Shown: positions 10,188-19,093, counted from the first letter of the stretch. The stretch: 64,000 nucleotides of DNA from Nitrobacteraceae bacterium AZCC 1564 (GCA_036924835.1 JBAGRR010000001.1:2867001-2931000), one strand, 5' to 3'. Notes: a model not told the origin generated them from the letters alone. Numbers and translations are program-made.

Positions 10188-10478
10188 TCAGATCACGTTG
10201 GGGTAGATGTAATATTCGATCACGCGCTGGATAAACATGATGATCAGGATGACAATGATCGGCGAGATGTCGAGGCCGCCGAAGTTCGGCATCATGTTGC
10301 GGATGGGGCGCAGGACCGGCTCGGTGATCTTGTAAAGGAACTCCGCAACCGAGGCGACGAACTGGTTGCGCGTGTTCACGACGTTGAAAGCGATCAGCCA
10401 GGACAAAATGGCCGAGGCGATCAACAACCAGACATACAGATTGAGGACGATCATAACGATGTCGAGAATGGCGCGCAT
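10188..10478 (-). CDS. YggT family membrane protein
   Basis: Integral inner-membrane protein, 96 aa from the ATG at 10478. A longer frame reaches 10535, but homologues begin near MRAILDIVMIVLNLYVW. Two hydrophobic segments are visible, at about residues 4-26 and 66-88, with the YggT motif LYKITEPVLRPIRNMMP between them. The family has been linked to osmotic tolerance and cell division or coenzyme roles in different bacteria; no firm function can be given. It is first in an operon with DUF167 and folD. Confidence 0.88.
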   Translation of the reverse strand: MRAILDIVMIVLNLYVWLLIASAILSWLIAFNVVNTRNQFVASVAEFLYKITEPVLRPIRNMMPNFGGLDISPIIVILIIMFIQRVIEYYIYPNVI

Positions 10479-10585
10479 GGCGGGTCTGGCTCGCGTGAGG
10501 AACTGTTGCCTCAATACCGGTTCGCTGCCCCGCAAACAAGGGAGGTTTCCGGTGAGGAACGCCCTAAACGGGGTCCGGGCCGTTC

Positions 10586-10614
10586 TTGACTTGGCGTTGT
10601 CCTAGATTGTAAAT
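10586..10614 (+). promoter_or_regulatory. Candidate promoter of tRNA-Ala
   Basis: TTGACT is separated by 17 nt from GTAAAT, which lies 33 nt before the mature tRNA 5' end. The -35 box is strong and the -10 box weak. Confidence 0.45.
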
Positions 10615-10647
10615 GGCCGCACTCATCGGTCGGTATTGCCGAGGTAA

Positions 10648-10723
<76 letters not shown>

Positions 10724-10730
10724 ATCCTCT

Positions 10731-10753
10731 AGCCGCCGAAAGCGGCTTTTCCT
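10731..10753 (+). terminator. Terminator after tRNA-Ala
   Basis: AGCCGC-CGAAA-GCGGCT followed by TTTCCTT, 8 nt after the CCA end. Confidence 0.8.
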
Positions 10754-10843
10754 TCCGACATGTCGATGCATTAGACTATGCGACAGCTATCACGGGCTGC
10801 CGCGGTGCGGCCCCGTACGCCACTGCTAGCCAAGGAGCCGACC

Positions 10844-12067
10844 GTGCCGACCGAACGTTTTCAATTCCCTGGCTCAGACGGCCAGATGCTGGCCGCTTCC
10901 CTGGATCTACCGGCAGGCGCGCCGGTTGCATACGCGCTGCTGGCGCACTGCTTTACCTGCGGAAAGGACGTGCTCGCCGCGAAGCGAATTGCTGAAGGAC
11001 TGGCGAAGCACGGCATCGCTACGTTGCGGTTTGACTTCACCGGCATCGGCGCAAGCGAGGGCGAATTCGCCAACAGCACCTTCTCGTCCAACATCGAGGA
11101 CTTGGTGCTGGCGGCGGATCATCTGCGCAAGGCCCATCGGGCACCGACGATCCTGATCGGCCACAGCCTCGGCGGCGCAGCGATCCTGGCGGCGGCAGCG
11201 CAAATCCCGGAAGCAAAATGCGTCGCTACGGTCGCAGCACCTTCGGACCCTGCTCACGTGACTCATCTCTTCAAGGAACACATTCCCGCGATCCGCGAGC
11301 ATGGCGAGGTCGAAGTCTCGCTGTCAGGACGCCCGTTCCGGATCAAGCGCGAGTTTCTCGATGACGTCGCCGAACACCGCTTGCTGGATACCGTCACGAA
11401 GCTCCACAAGGCGCTGCTGATTTTTCATGCGCCGACCGACGATTACGTCAGCATCGACAATGCGACCAAGATTTTCATCGCGGCCAAGCATCCTAAGAGT
11501 TTCGTTTCGCTGGCCGGCGCGGATCACTTGCTGACGAAGAAACAGGACGCTCTCTACGTGGCCGACATGATCGCTGCATGGGCCGCGCGCTATCTCGAGG
11601 CGCCGGCCGCTGCTGAGGCACCATCGCCAGATGCAATTCCTGATGGTGTTGTCGTTCGCGAAACAGGTGCCGGCAAGCTGCAGCAGGAGATCCTGGTCGG
11701 CAAGCACCGGGTGATCGCCGACGAACCAGTGAGCGTGGGTGGCCTCGATAGCGGGCCCGGTCCCTATGATTTCCTGCTTGCGGGTCTCGGCGCCTGCACC
11801 TCCATGACGATGCGGCTTTATGCGGAGCGGAAATCAATCCCGCTGGAGCGGACTACAGTGACGCTGAAACACAGCCGGATTTACGCCAAGGACTGCGAAA
11901 CCTGCGAGACGCAGGACGGCATGATCAGCCGAATTAATCGGACAATTTCAATGGAAGGCGATCTCGATGCGGAGCAGCGCAAGAAGCTGCTCGAAATTGC
12001 CGACAAATGTCCAGTACATCGCACGCTGACCTCGGAGATCGATATCGTCACCCGTGCAGCAGAGTAG
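10844..12067 (+). CDS. Bifunctional alpha/beta hydrolase - OsmC fusion
   Basis: The start GTG at 10844 is favoured by AAGGAG at 10832-10837 with a 6-nt spacer, although the frame is open from 10778. The product is 407 aa. Residues about 1-250 are an alpha/beta hydrolase with nucleophile motif GHSLGGAA and a late GADH for the catalytic His. Residues about 270-405 are an OsmC/Ohr-like domain with the two redox cysteines in GLGACTSMTMRLYAERK and DKCPVHRTL. OsmC proteins reduce organic hydroperoxides with thiol cofactors, so the fusion may hydrolyse and detoxify peroxidised esters (inference). The fusion is a known architecture in proteobacteria. It lies convergent to the amidotransferase gene, only 4 nt from its end. 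Confidence 0.88.
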   Translation: MPTERFQFPGSDGQMLAASLDLPAGAPVAYALLAHCFTCGKDVLAAKRIAEGLAKHGIATLRFDFTGIGASEGEFANSTFSSNIEDLVLAADHLRKAHRAPTILIGHSLGGAAILAAAAQIPEAKCVATVAAPSDPAHVTHLFKEHIPAIREHGEVEVSLSGRPFRIKREFLDDVAEHRLLDTVTKLHKALLIFHAPTDDYVSIDNATKIFIAAKHPKSFVSLAGADHLLTKKQDALYVADMIAAWAARYLEAPAAAEAPSPDAIPDGVVVRETGAGKLQQEILVGKHRVIADEPVSVGGLDSGPGPYDFLLAGLGACTSMTMRLYAERKSIPLERTTVTLKHSRIYAKDCETCETQDGMISRINRTISMEGDLDAEQRKKLLEIADKCPVHRTLTSEIDIVTRAAE

Positions 12068-12071
12068 CGGG

Positions 12072-12914
12072 TCACTCTGCCGCGAGCGATGCGATCGAGA
12101 TCATACCCGCGTCGTTCGCGGCCACGGGACACGACGGGCGGTGCAACCAATTATCGAGGAATGCCCAGAGCCAGGCCCGTTCGGCAACGTCGTGAACCAT
12201 GCGACCGGCGAAGTGCTCCGCGCGCAATTGCGCGCCCGGCAGCAGCGTCCGTTCGTGTCCACGTGTGGTCCACCGGTGCATCATTGCCTGCGTCACGTCA
12301 GGATGAAACTGGATGCCGAAGCAACGTCCCGTGCGAAACGCCTGAATCGGAAAGTCGTCGCCTTCGGCCAACAGGTCACAACCGGCGGGGAGATCGAATC
12401 CTTCGCGGTGCCAGTGATAGACGTGCGTCGGCCAGTTCTTGCAGGCCTTCTGTCCGACTTCCGTGGGGCGGATCGGATAGTATCCGACTTCCGCACGTCC
12501 CTCCGGATGCGGCGCGACACGTGCACCCAGATGCTTCGCCAGCATCTGCGCGCCAAGGCAAATTCCTAAGAACGGCTTGTCCTCTTTCAAAGGAACCGCC
12601 AGCCAATCGATTTCCCGGCGGACGAAGTCGACGCTATCGTTGGCGCTCATGGGCCCGCCGAACATGACCGCTCCGGCATAACCCTCAAGCGAATCCGGCA
12701 GCGCGTCGCCGAGAACCGGGCGGCGGATATCGAGCGGGTGACCAAGGGCCCGCAGAGCGTTGCCGACCCGACCCGGAGTTGACAGCGGGCCATGCAAAAC
12801 GATCAGGACAGGCAGGGTATCGCGTAGGGCTCGGGTTGAGGCAAAACCTCCAACCTGCGTTTGACGAGGCTGCCTTGAGGTAGCGAATGGTCGATCCTTG
12901 TCAGGCGGCAACAT
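12072..12914 (-). CDS. Class I glutamine amidotransferase (GMP-synthase-like, GATase1)
   Basis: A free-standing glutaminase-type GATase1 domain. The nucleophile elbow GICLGAQMLAKHLGA carries the catalytic Cys, and QFHPDVT carries the His. GGPMSANDS is the oxyanion region. The product is up to 280 aa. The first 35 residues, before LPVLIVLHGP, look unlike the domain, so translation may start further in. The acceptor is unknown; relatives are annotated as GMP synthase-like proteins, and some act on gamma-glutamyl compounds. It is not next to purine genes, so a role in GMP synthesis is not implied. Confidence 0.82.
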   Translation of the reverse strand: MLPPDKDRPFATSRQPRQTQVGGFASTRALRDTLPVLIVLHGPLSTPGRVGNALRALGHPLDIRRPVLGDALPDSLEGYAGAVMFGGPMSANDSVDFVRREIDWLAVPLKEDKPFLGICLGAQMLAKHLGARVAPHPEGRAEVGYYPIRPTEVGQKACKNWPTHVYHWHREGFDLPAGCDLLAEGDDFPIQAFRTGRCFGIQFHPDVTQAMMHRWTTRGHERTLLPGAQLRAEHFAGRMVHDVAERAWLWAFLDNWLHRPSCPVAANDAGMISIASLAAE

Positions 12915-13014
12915 GCTTTTTCTTCTTCGGGTGGTCCCGGCGCAACAAAGCTAACGTATCGAATGCCAAATTTGAAAATATTTTGTTGCCGTCCTTTCGC
13001 AAAGAAGCTCTGCG

Positions 13015-13092
13015 CTAGCATGGTGGTTCAGAAATTCGCCTCGTCTTTCCCGCGAGTCGCTCCAGCGAACTTCTGAACCTCGACCACACGAG
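13015..13092. repeat. CNNG-ended palindrome, type B (reverse orientation)
   Basis: CTAG at 13015 and CGAG at 13089-13092. The arms are GGTTCAGAAATTCGC and GCGAACTTCTGAACC. The loop carries GCGAGTC, so it lies in the opposite orientation to 1084-1162. The left end has a small insertion (CTAGCATGGTGG). It shares its CGAG with the next element. Confidence 0.8.
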
Positions 13093-13158
13093 TGCCGAAG
13101 TTCTTCCGAGTGAAGCCGCAAGCTCGACAAAGAACTTCAAATCCAAAAGCGGCACTCA
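13089..13158. repeat. CNNG-ended palindrome, type F (GTGCCGC arms)
   Basis: The arms are GAGTGCCG, GAAGTTCTT and AAGAACTTCAAATCCAAAAG then CGGCACTC. It abuts the previous palindrome with a shared CGAG. The 13-nt linker that follows (AATCATAGGCTTG) is the exact reverse complement of the linker at 47102-47114. A relative is at 58799-58876. Confidence 0.8.
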
Positions 13159-13171
13159 AATCATAGGCTTG

Positions 13172-13246
13172 CTAGGGCCTTTCGAAGCCAAAGCTTGCTA
13201 GGGAGCGCGCCGCATTGTGGGGCGAACTTGGGATTCGAGATACTAG
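13172..13246. repeat. Degenerate type A palindrome supplying the stop of the SDR gene
   Basis: CTAG at both ends (13172 and 13243-13246). The arms are CGAAGCCAAAGCTTGC and GCGAACTTGGGATTCG, which are imperfect. The right-hand CTAG contains the TAG stop codon of the leftward SDR gene. Confidence 0.75.
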
Positions 13247-14022
13247 CCGCGTTTCCGTTGCACCTTGGAAACGGAAGCCAGCACCAGGCTCCGTGGGGCA
13301 AATCGCAGCAAAAACGGGATCATCCGGACGCCAACGCCCGGTAAGATCAGCCGCTTGTTGCCCATAAGGCCGCGGTAACCGGCTCTTGCCACGGCCGCCG
13401 CCGAAACGTTGAGCACGGCGGAGTCAAATCCGGGACTAAATCCCGCCCGGCCTTGAAACTCCGTCGGAACCGGCCCAGGGCAGAGCGCTGTCACGCGAAC
13501 TCCCTTGGGACCGAGTTCACCGCGCATGGCCTCGGTAAAGGACAGCACGTAGGCCTTGGTGGCGTAGTACACCGCCATTCGGGGACCCGGAAGAAATGCC
13601 GAAATCGACGCGACGTTAAGAATACCGCCGCGATGGCGGACCAGACTCTCGGCAAATCGCAGCGACAGATCGGTCAAGACCCGAACATTGAGATCCACCA
13701 TCGCAAGCTGCTGGTTGCGATCCAGTTCCATCGCCTCGCCGAACAAGCCAAAGCCTGCATTGTTGACGACTGTCTCGACCTCGACGCCCATCTTGGACAG
13801 TGTCGCAGCGATCAAGTCGCACGCATCCGGCCGATGCAGATCGCAGGTGATGACGAATGGATTTGGACCACCGGCCGCAACGATCTCATCGGAGAGTTGG
13901 CTGAGGCGATCAGAGCGACGGGCGACCAGGACAACCCGATTGCCGTGCATAGCGAAAATCCGCGCCAGTTCTGCGCCGATACCCGACGAAGCTCCGGTGA
14001 TCAACGTGACGCGCTCAGTCAT
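13243..14022 (-). CDS. SDR family oxidoreductase
   Basis: A short-chain dehydrogenase/reductase of 259 aa using NAD(P)H. The cofactor motif TGASSGIGAELARIF is at residues 8-22 and NNAGFG is mid-domain. The catalytic Ser lies in NVASISAF and YYATKAYVLSFTEAM carries Tyr and Lys. The C-terminal LILPGVGVRMIPFLLRFAPR is hydrophobic, as in membrane-associated SDRs of the DltE/YqjQ type. The stop TAG is part of the CTAG end of a palindrome, so the C-terminus may have been set by repeat insertion. The substrate is unknown. Confidence 0.88.
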   Translation of the reverse strand: MTERVTLITGASSGIGAELARIFAMHGNRVVLVARRSDRLSQLSDEIVAAGGPNPFVITCDLHRPDACDLIAATLSKMGVEVETVVNNAGFGLFGEAMELDRNQQLAMVDLNVRVLTDLSLRFAESLVRHRGGILNVASISAFLPGPRMAVYYATKAYVLSFTEAMRGELGPKGVRVTALCPGPVPTEFQGRAGFSPGFDSAVLNVSAAAVARAGYRGLMGNKRLILPGVGVRMIPFLLRFAPRSLVLASVSKVQRKRG

Positions 14023-14109
14023 GCCTTAAATCTTGTCTGGATATTTTCTGGATGCACGAAGACTGAAAAGATAGGACAGTTGGAAAATAAAGCGGAAGTC
14101 TGCGGAAGA

Positions 14110-14589
14110 TTATGTTGCCTTATCGGACGCCAGTCGGCTGTCAGCAACACGGTGTTTGAGGTTGACACGATCGCGCGTCGAAATGCCGAGCAAATCTGCA
14201 GCACGCCAAACGATGTTGTCCTCGAACTCGCTCACATTCCCATCGGCATAAACCAATTCCCACATCATCTCAATGATGCGCAGCCGGCCCACTTCGTCGA
14301 CGGACCGCATGATAACACTGGTGAAATGGTAAAGGTCGACCGCCTCGCCTTCGACCAGCGTTGCGTCGGCGATCAATCTGTCAGCCGCTCCCGCGTCGAG
14401 CGCGAAACGCGCTTCGAGCAACGTATGAAGTTTTTTCTTTTCGACCTCAGAGGGCGGGCCATCAAGCGAGATCACATGGATCAGAAGAGCCGTCGCCGCC
14501 AGACGATAGTCACCGTCGCCGAAGGTGCGATTTTCATGTCCGGAGGGGGAAACGACGTCCGCGATAAAGTGGCGTAATTTGTCCAGCAT
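14110..14589 (-). CDS. TerB-like (tellurite resistance / DUF533-type) helical protein
   Basis: A cytoplasmic all-helical protein of 159 aa from the ATG at 14589; a TTG at 14601 is the longer option. It resembles the TerB fold, with LAATALLIHVISLDGPPSEVE and later IEMMWELVYADGNVSEFEDN, the paired acidic helices that bind metal in TerB. It stands alone, without other ter genes, so tellurite resistance should not be assumed. Single TerB-domain proteins are common in this group and of unknown role. Confidence 0.78.
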   Translation of the reverse strand: MLDKLRHFIADVVSPSGHENRTFGDGDYRLAATALLIHVISLDGPPSEVEKKKLHTLLEARFALDAGAADRLIADATLVEGEAVDLYHFTSVIMRSVDEVGRLRIIEMMWELVYADGNVSEFEDNIVWRAADLLGISTRDRVNLKHRVADSRLASDKAT

Positions 14590-14743
14590 CAATCTTTGCA
14601 ATCGGAAGCAGGGGCAGACGCCCTTAGTTCTAAGGTACGAAACCTTGATGTTCTATGGCCTGAAAATGAAACTCTGGCAATCTTTGCGGGGGTTCCCGGC
14701 CCGTCCGGGCTATGACTAAACACGATGCCCATTGGCAGGACCG

Positions 14744-16153
14744 TTAGGGAATTTCGTAGATCACAACCTTGTCAGAAATTCCGCGCAGTTCCACGCTTTT
14801 CTCGACCGGAGAAAGGTTAGCCTTGTGCAAAAGCTCCATCACGGCGGGAGATTTCACCACCGGACCGGTCGCACTGATGGCCTGCGCGCTGGCTTGTCCC
14901 TGGACCCGCGCGGCAATATTCACTGTCTGCCCAAAGTAATCCTGCCGGTCGTTAAGCATCACCGCAAGGCACGCGCCTTCATGGATACCGATCTTGACCA
15001 GCAAATCCTGCCTCCCGCGCTCTGCGTTTAACGCATCCATGGCTTTGCGCATGCGTAGCCCGGCTGCGATGGCCTGTTCGGGCCGCACGAAGGTCGCCAT
15101 CACCGCATCGCCGATGGTTTTCACCACCGCGCCAGCCTCCGATGCGATGATTTCCAACAAAGCGCGAAAATGGGCTCGAACAAGGTCGAAAGCCGCGAGA
15201 TCGCCGACCCGCTCGTAGAGCGCGGTAGAGCCCTTCAGATCGGTAAACAGGAATGTCAGCGAGGTGATTTTAAGACGCTGATCGATGTTCAGATTGTCAG
15301 CCTTGTAGACGTCGCGGAAGGTCTGATTGGCGAGAATCCGCTTCGCGGTGACAATCGGCTTACGCTTGCCGAGCAAGTTGTGGAGCGCGTCACCGGCGAT
15401 CCATACCGATGGCAGCACCCGCGCTTTGGTTTGATTTTCCAGCGACAGACGCAACGGGCCCGGATGCATGGGCATCGTGCCTGTCGGGGCATGCACGCCG
15501 TCGAAGATCATCGAAGTCATCTGTTTCTCACGCGACGGTTCGCCTTTAACATCAAGGAACAGCGCCGAATGGGTAACAGGCTCGAACACAATGACAAATT
15601 CCGCCGGCAGTTGAAGCGACAGCACAGCCTTCTCCCCCGGCGGCAGTTCGATTGCCTCCAGCGTCGCCTCATCTACCAGACGTCCGAAAGAATCTTCTGA
15701 GATATCGATACCCGAGCTCCAGAAAATCTGCCGCCAGTAGTCCCAATTCGGCAGGGTGTTCGGATCATGCGCCGCAATACGACGCACCCGCGGACTGACG
15801 GTGAAAGCCACCTCCACCTGATCGTCGACCGAAACTTCATAACCCGCAGCGCAGAGACCGCAGTGATAGTCTTCGGGACGGAGTTGCTTCAGCGTATCAT
15901 GCGCACCGAGCACGCCGCTGCATCCTGGACAAAGCACGTTCCATGTCAGATCGAAAATGCCGAGCCGCGAGGCATGAAGGAATGCCGAAATAACCGGCTC
16001 TTCACCGAGCTGCGCCTTCGCAGCGAATTCGATCAGATTGATCCGATTCAACTCATGGTCCGCGCCGGTCTTGATCAGATCTTCGATCGCATCGACCACT
16101 TTCGCGTCGGCGGTCTGCTTCAGGACCGAGAAAAGTGATTGGACGTCGTTCAT
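14744..16153 (-). CDS. Class III adenylate/guanylate cyclase with N-terminal DUF5939-like region
   Basis: 469 aa. The C-terminal cyclase homology domain (residues about 285-469) has both metal Asp residues (FLFTDLKGS and KTIGDAVMATF) and the transition-state Asn/Arg in YFGQTVNIAARVQ. Lys in VVKTIGD together with Thr in GQTVN fits an ATP-using class IIIb enzyme (inference). The N-terminal half contains a CPGCSG..CGLC set at about residues 75-100 that could bind zinc. No transmembrane segment is seen, so it should be soluble. It likely makes cAMP in response to an unknown cue. It is transcribed alone, between palindromes and the terB-like gene. Confidence 0.88.
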   Translation of the reverse strand: MNDVQSLFSVLKQTADAKVVDAIEDLIKTGADHELNRINLIEFAAKAQLGEEPVISAFLHASRLGIFDLTWNVLCPGCSGVLGAHDTLKQLRPEDYHCGLCAAGYEVSVDDQVEVAFTVSPRVRRIAAHDPNTLPNWDYWRQIFWSSGIDISEDSFGRLVDEATLEAIELPPGEKAVLSLQLPAEFVIVFEPVTHSALFLDVKGEPSREKQMTSMIFDGVHAPTGTMPMHPGPLRLSLENQTKARVLPSVWIAGDALHNLLGKRKPIVTAKRILANQTFRDVYKADNLNIDQRLKITSLTFLFTDLKGSTALYERVGDLAAFDLVRAHFRALLEIIASEAGAVVKTIGDAVMATFVRPEQAIAAGLRMRKAMDALNAERGRQDLLVKIGIHEGACLAVMLNDRQDYFGQTVNIAARVQGQASAQAISATGPVVKSPAVMELLHKANLSPVEKSVELRGISDKVVIYEIP

Positions 16154-16195
16154 ACTCGGATTTTACGGCAGAACGAACCCGTATCCAAGCAATCC

Positions 16196-16271
16196 CTAGT
16201 GTCCCGAATCCAAAGTTCGCCTTATTGTGCGGCGCGCTCCGTGGCGAACTTTGGATTCGAGAGGACACTAG
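16196..16271. repeat. CNNG-ended palindrome, type A
   Basis: 76 bp with CTAG at both ends. The arms are GTGTCCCGAATCCAAAGTTC and GAACTTTGGATTC then GGACAC. It lies 42 bp upstream of the cyclase gene. A 12-nt linker leads to the next element. Confidence 0.9.
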
Positions 16272-16283
16272 TAAATTACGATT

Positions 16284-16361
16284 CTAGTGTGGTTTAGGTT
16301 CAGAAGTTCGCTGGAAGGACTCGCGGGAAAAATGAAGCGAACTTCTGAACCACCACACTAG
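16284..16361. repeat. CNNG-ended palindrome, type B
   Basis: 78 bp with CTAG at both ends. The arms are GTGTGGTTTAGGTTCAGAAG and CTTCTGAACCACCACAC, and the loop contains GGACTCGCGG. Together with the type A element it forms the recurrent A-linker-B pair, here downstream of the TRAP operon. Confidence 0.9.
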
Positions 16362-16440
16362 GGCTTAAGGCGGCCACAGAAACGGCCGCCCGTCACATTT
16401 TCGTATCATCCGTCCGCTCTCGCGGCGACAGCGCAACCCG

Positions 16441-18318
16441 TCAGTTGCCGTAGAGATATTCCGGCAACCAAAGCGTCAGACCTGGCCAGACGTACATCAG
16501 CACCATGCAAACGATGACGATCAGCATATAAGGCATCATGCCACCGAAGATCTGGTTGAGCGTGACGTGGGAAGGCGCCACGCCTTTCAGATAGAAGGCC
16601 GACATCGCCACCGGCGGCGAGAGGAATGCTGCCTGCAGATTAACGAATACCAGCACGCCCCACAGAACCGGATCGATGCCGAAATGTTTGAGCATCGGCA
16701 GGAAAATCGGCACGAAGATCACGATGATCTCGGTCCATTCCAGCGGCCAGCCGAGAATGAAGATGATCGCCTGGGATAGGATCATGAACTGCAGCGGCGT
16801 CAGGTTCAGCGACAACACCCAGCTTTCCAATAGCGCTTGTCCGCCGAGGATAGCGAACACCGCCGAGAACAGGGCGGAGCCAACGAACAGCCAGCACACC
16901 ATGGATGTCGTCTTCGCAGTGAGGAACACGGCTTCCTTGGTGCGCTTCCAGTTCAGCGTTCGTGCCTGAAATGCGAGCAGGAACGCACCCGCCGCGCCAA
17001 CCGCTGCGGATTCCGTCGCGGTCGTGATGCCGAACAGGATCACCGCAAGCACCACCACCGTCAGGATGCCCAGCGGCATCACCGATGTGATCAGCAGCCG
17101 AAGGACCTCGAACTGCTCAGCCTCCATGATCCAATAATAGTAAGACAACAGCAGCAGCAGGATCGCCGCCGTAACGGCAAAGTAAGTGTAGAACTGCGGT
17201 GGCGGCCCGGCCGCCACGGGGGCCGTTGTTCCGCTGTTCTGTAGAGCGGCGTTGCCCATCTGCTGCAGGGTCTCCGAAGCCCCTTCTTTTTCACTGCTCG
17301 CGCCGCTGGCCGCTCCTCCCAACTCCTCGAGCTTTTCTTCGGCTGGCTCTGCCCCCGTCGAACTGCTGGACCCGCTGCCCAGTTGTTCAACGGCAGCCGA
17401 GGGTGGCGATGCAATGTCAGCTTGCTGGTGGATCACGACATACCACCACGCTCCCCATAATGTTCCGAGCGTGAGCACCATCGGCACCAGCGCAAAGCCG
17501 AGATTCTTGAGCAGCGTCGTGTAGCCGACCCGCACACCATCAACAGTGATAGCCAGCGCCTTGGATGGCGCCAGCACTGCTGCGAGCAGCGCCGGCAGCA
17601 TCTTGCGTGAGTAAATTTGCTGAATCTGACTGATCCACGGCCGCACCGGAACACGGGTCTCAGCTTCGGAGAGCTTCGGTGCAATCTTGGGATTCAGCAA
17701 TGCCCACCCGATGATGTAGACTAGGTAAAGCAGTGCCAAGAAGAATCCCGGGAACATCGTCGCGGCATAAAGTTTGACGACCGACTGCCCCGCCACGGCG
17801 GCATAGACGATGATCATGACCGACGGCGGAATCAGAATGCCGAGGGTGCCGCCCGCAGTGATAACGCCTGAAGCAAGCTTTACATCATAGCCAGCCTTCA
17901 GCATCGGATTGAAGGCAATCACGCCCATCAGCACCACTACCGCGCCGACAAGTCCGCTGGCGATCCCCCAGAACGTGCAGACGATCAGCGTTGCGACGGC
18001 AAGCGATGCAGGCACGCGCCGGAACGCAAGCTGGATGGAGTAGAACATCTTGTCCACCAGCGCGCCGCGTTCCATCACGTAGCCCATCAGGACAAAGAGC
18101 GGGATCGAAATCAGCACATCGTTGGTCATTGCGCCGTAGGTGCGCTGGACCATCAGATCAAAGATATGATTGTCGCCCCACGCTTCTCCGGAGCGATGAT
18201 AGGCGAAGAAGCCGAAAAACATGCCAAGGCCCATCAGCGTGAAGGCCGTCGGGAAGCCCATCATGATCACGACCACGATGAGCCCAAGCATCAAAAGGCC
18301 AAGTGCTGGATCGCTCAT
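16441..18318 (-). CDS. dctM: TRAP transporter large permease (DctM), with long internal insertion
   Basis: The 12-TM-type permease of a TRAP transporter, which couples sodium flow to uptake of an organic anion. At 625 aa it is about 190 residues longer than usual. The N-terminal half has normal DctM motifs (FPTAFTLMGLGMFFGF, GIASGLVGAVVVLMGV, AGGTLGILIPPSVMIIVYA). Residues about 250-400 hold an insertion with two extra hydrophobic segments around a Ser/Gly/Glu/Ala-rich linker at about 300-376. The second half resumes with GITTATESAAVGAAGAF. Such long DctM proteins occur in the mannitol/chloroaromatic TRAP subgroup. It overlaps dctQ by 4 nt and is the last gene of the operon. Confidence 0.92.
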   Translation of the reverse strand: MSDPALGLLMLGLIVVVIMMGFPTAFTLMGLGMFFGFFAYHRSGEAWGDNHIFDLMVQRTYGAMTNDVLISIPLFVLMGYVMERGALVDKMFYSIQLAFRRVPASLAVATLIVCTFWGIASGLVGAVVVLMGVIAFNPMLKAGYDVKLASGVITAGGTLGILIPPSVMIIVYAAVAGQSVVKLYAATMFPGFFLALLYLVYIIGWALLNPKIAPKLSEAETRVPVRPWISQIQQIYSRKMLPALLAAVLAPSKALAITVDGVRVGYTTLLKNLGFALVPMVLTLGTLWGAWWYVVIHQQADIASPPSAAVEQLGSGSSSSTGAEPAEEKLEELGGAASGASSEKEGASETLQQMGNAALQNSGTTAPVAAGPPPQFYTYFAVTAAILLLLLSYYYWIMEAEQFEVLRLLITSVMPLGILTVVVLAVILFGITTATESAAVGAAGAFLLAFQARTLNWKRTKEAVFLTAKTTSMVCWLFVGSALFSAVFAILGGQALLESWVLSLNLTPLQFMILSQAIIFILGWPLEWTEIIVIFVPIFLPMLKHFGIDPVLWGVLVFVNLQAAFLSPPVAMSAFYLKGVAPSHVTLNQIFGGMMPYMLIVIVCMVLMYVWPGLTLWLPEYLYGN

Positions 18319-18983
18319 CGATTCAATTCCCCGCCCATGCCGCGCTGCCGCGCGCTTTCTTCGATACTTTGTGCTTGTTCGATCGCGATCTTGCGTGATG
18401 CTTCGTCGACGTACTCGCTGTGCGCGAGTTGCTCCTCAACCACGTCGATCTCGGACACGTCCTTCAAACGCTCCGGCCATACTCCGGTCCTAAGACAAAT
18501 GATGGAGCGCATGATCTCCGCCACGCCCTGCAGCATCACCAGAGCACCCGCCAAGGGGATCATGAACTTGAAATGGTAGACCGGAGGCCCGTCTGCGGTG
18601 ACGTTCGAATGTTCGTTGATGCGCCAGGAGTCGTAAGCGTAGTCCCAACCCGCATAAATGAGTGCCGCAATACCGGGCAGAAAAAATGCAATGTAGAGCA
18701 CAAAGTCCAGAAAGGCCTGGGTTCGCGGGCGCATCGAACTGTAAAGGAAATCACCGCGAACGTGGCCGTTCTGCGCGAGCGTGTAGGCCCCGGCGATCAT
18801 GAACAATGTGCCGTATAGCATGTTCGACGCGTCGAAGATCCACGCGGTCGGCATGTTCATAATGTAACGCTTGAAGACCTCGACACAGACGAGAGTCATA
18901 AGGCCGATGATCAGCCACGAGACGAACTTTCCGGTCCACGTGCTGATGCCGTCGATAGTGTATAATAAACGCTGCGCCTTCAT
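18315..18983 (-). CDS. dctQ: TRAP transporter small permease (DctQ)
   Basis: A four-TM membrane subunit of 222 aa that pairs with DctM. Hydrophobic segments lie at about residues 18-40, 52-72, 92-115 and 142-165. The motif between segments, WIFDASNMLYGTLFMIAGAY, fits the subgroup. It has a charged 50-residue C-terminal tail. ATGA overlap with dctM implies translational coupling. The gap to dctP (110 nt) holds a hairpin. Confidence 0.9.
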   Translation of the reverse strand: MKAQRLLYTIDGISTWTGKFVSWLIIGLMTLVCVEVFKRYIMNMPTAWIFDASNMLYGTLFMIAGAYTLAQNGHVRGDFLYSSMRPRTQAFLDFVLYIAFFLPGIAALIYAGWDYAYDSWRINEHSNVTADGPPVYHFKFMIPLAGALVMLQGVAEIMRSIICLRTGVWPERLKDVSEIDVVEEQLAHSEYVDEASRKIAIEQAQSIEESARQRGMGGELNR

Positions 18984-19045
18984 GTGCGTGCGCCCGCCAA
19001 AGTATGAGGATCGTCAAGAACTCTTGAAACGATACGAAGCACCAC

Positions 19046-19064
19046 CCGGGACTTTTGATCCCGG
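19046..19064 (-). promoter_or_regulatory. Intercistronic hairpin between dctP and dctQ
   Basis: CCGGGA and TCCCGG pair around a 7-nt loop, with no T tract on the transcribed strand. It lies 29 nt after the dctP stop. Such hairpins often protect the upstream message, which would fit the higher need for binding protein. The role is inferred. Confidence 0.5.
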
Positions 19065-19093
19065 ATGATGCCCCAATCGCGCAGGTAATTCCG

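Noticed and set aside
13453..14577. Open frame of about 370 codons antisense to the SDR and terB-like genes
   Set aside because: It spans two real genes on the other strand and has no recognisable domain.
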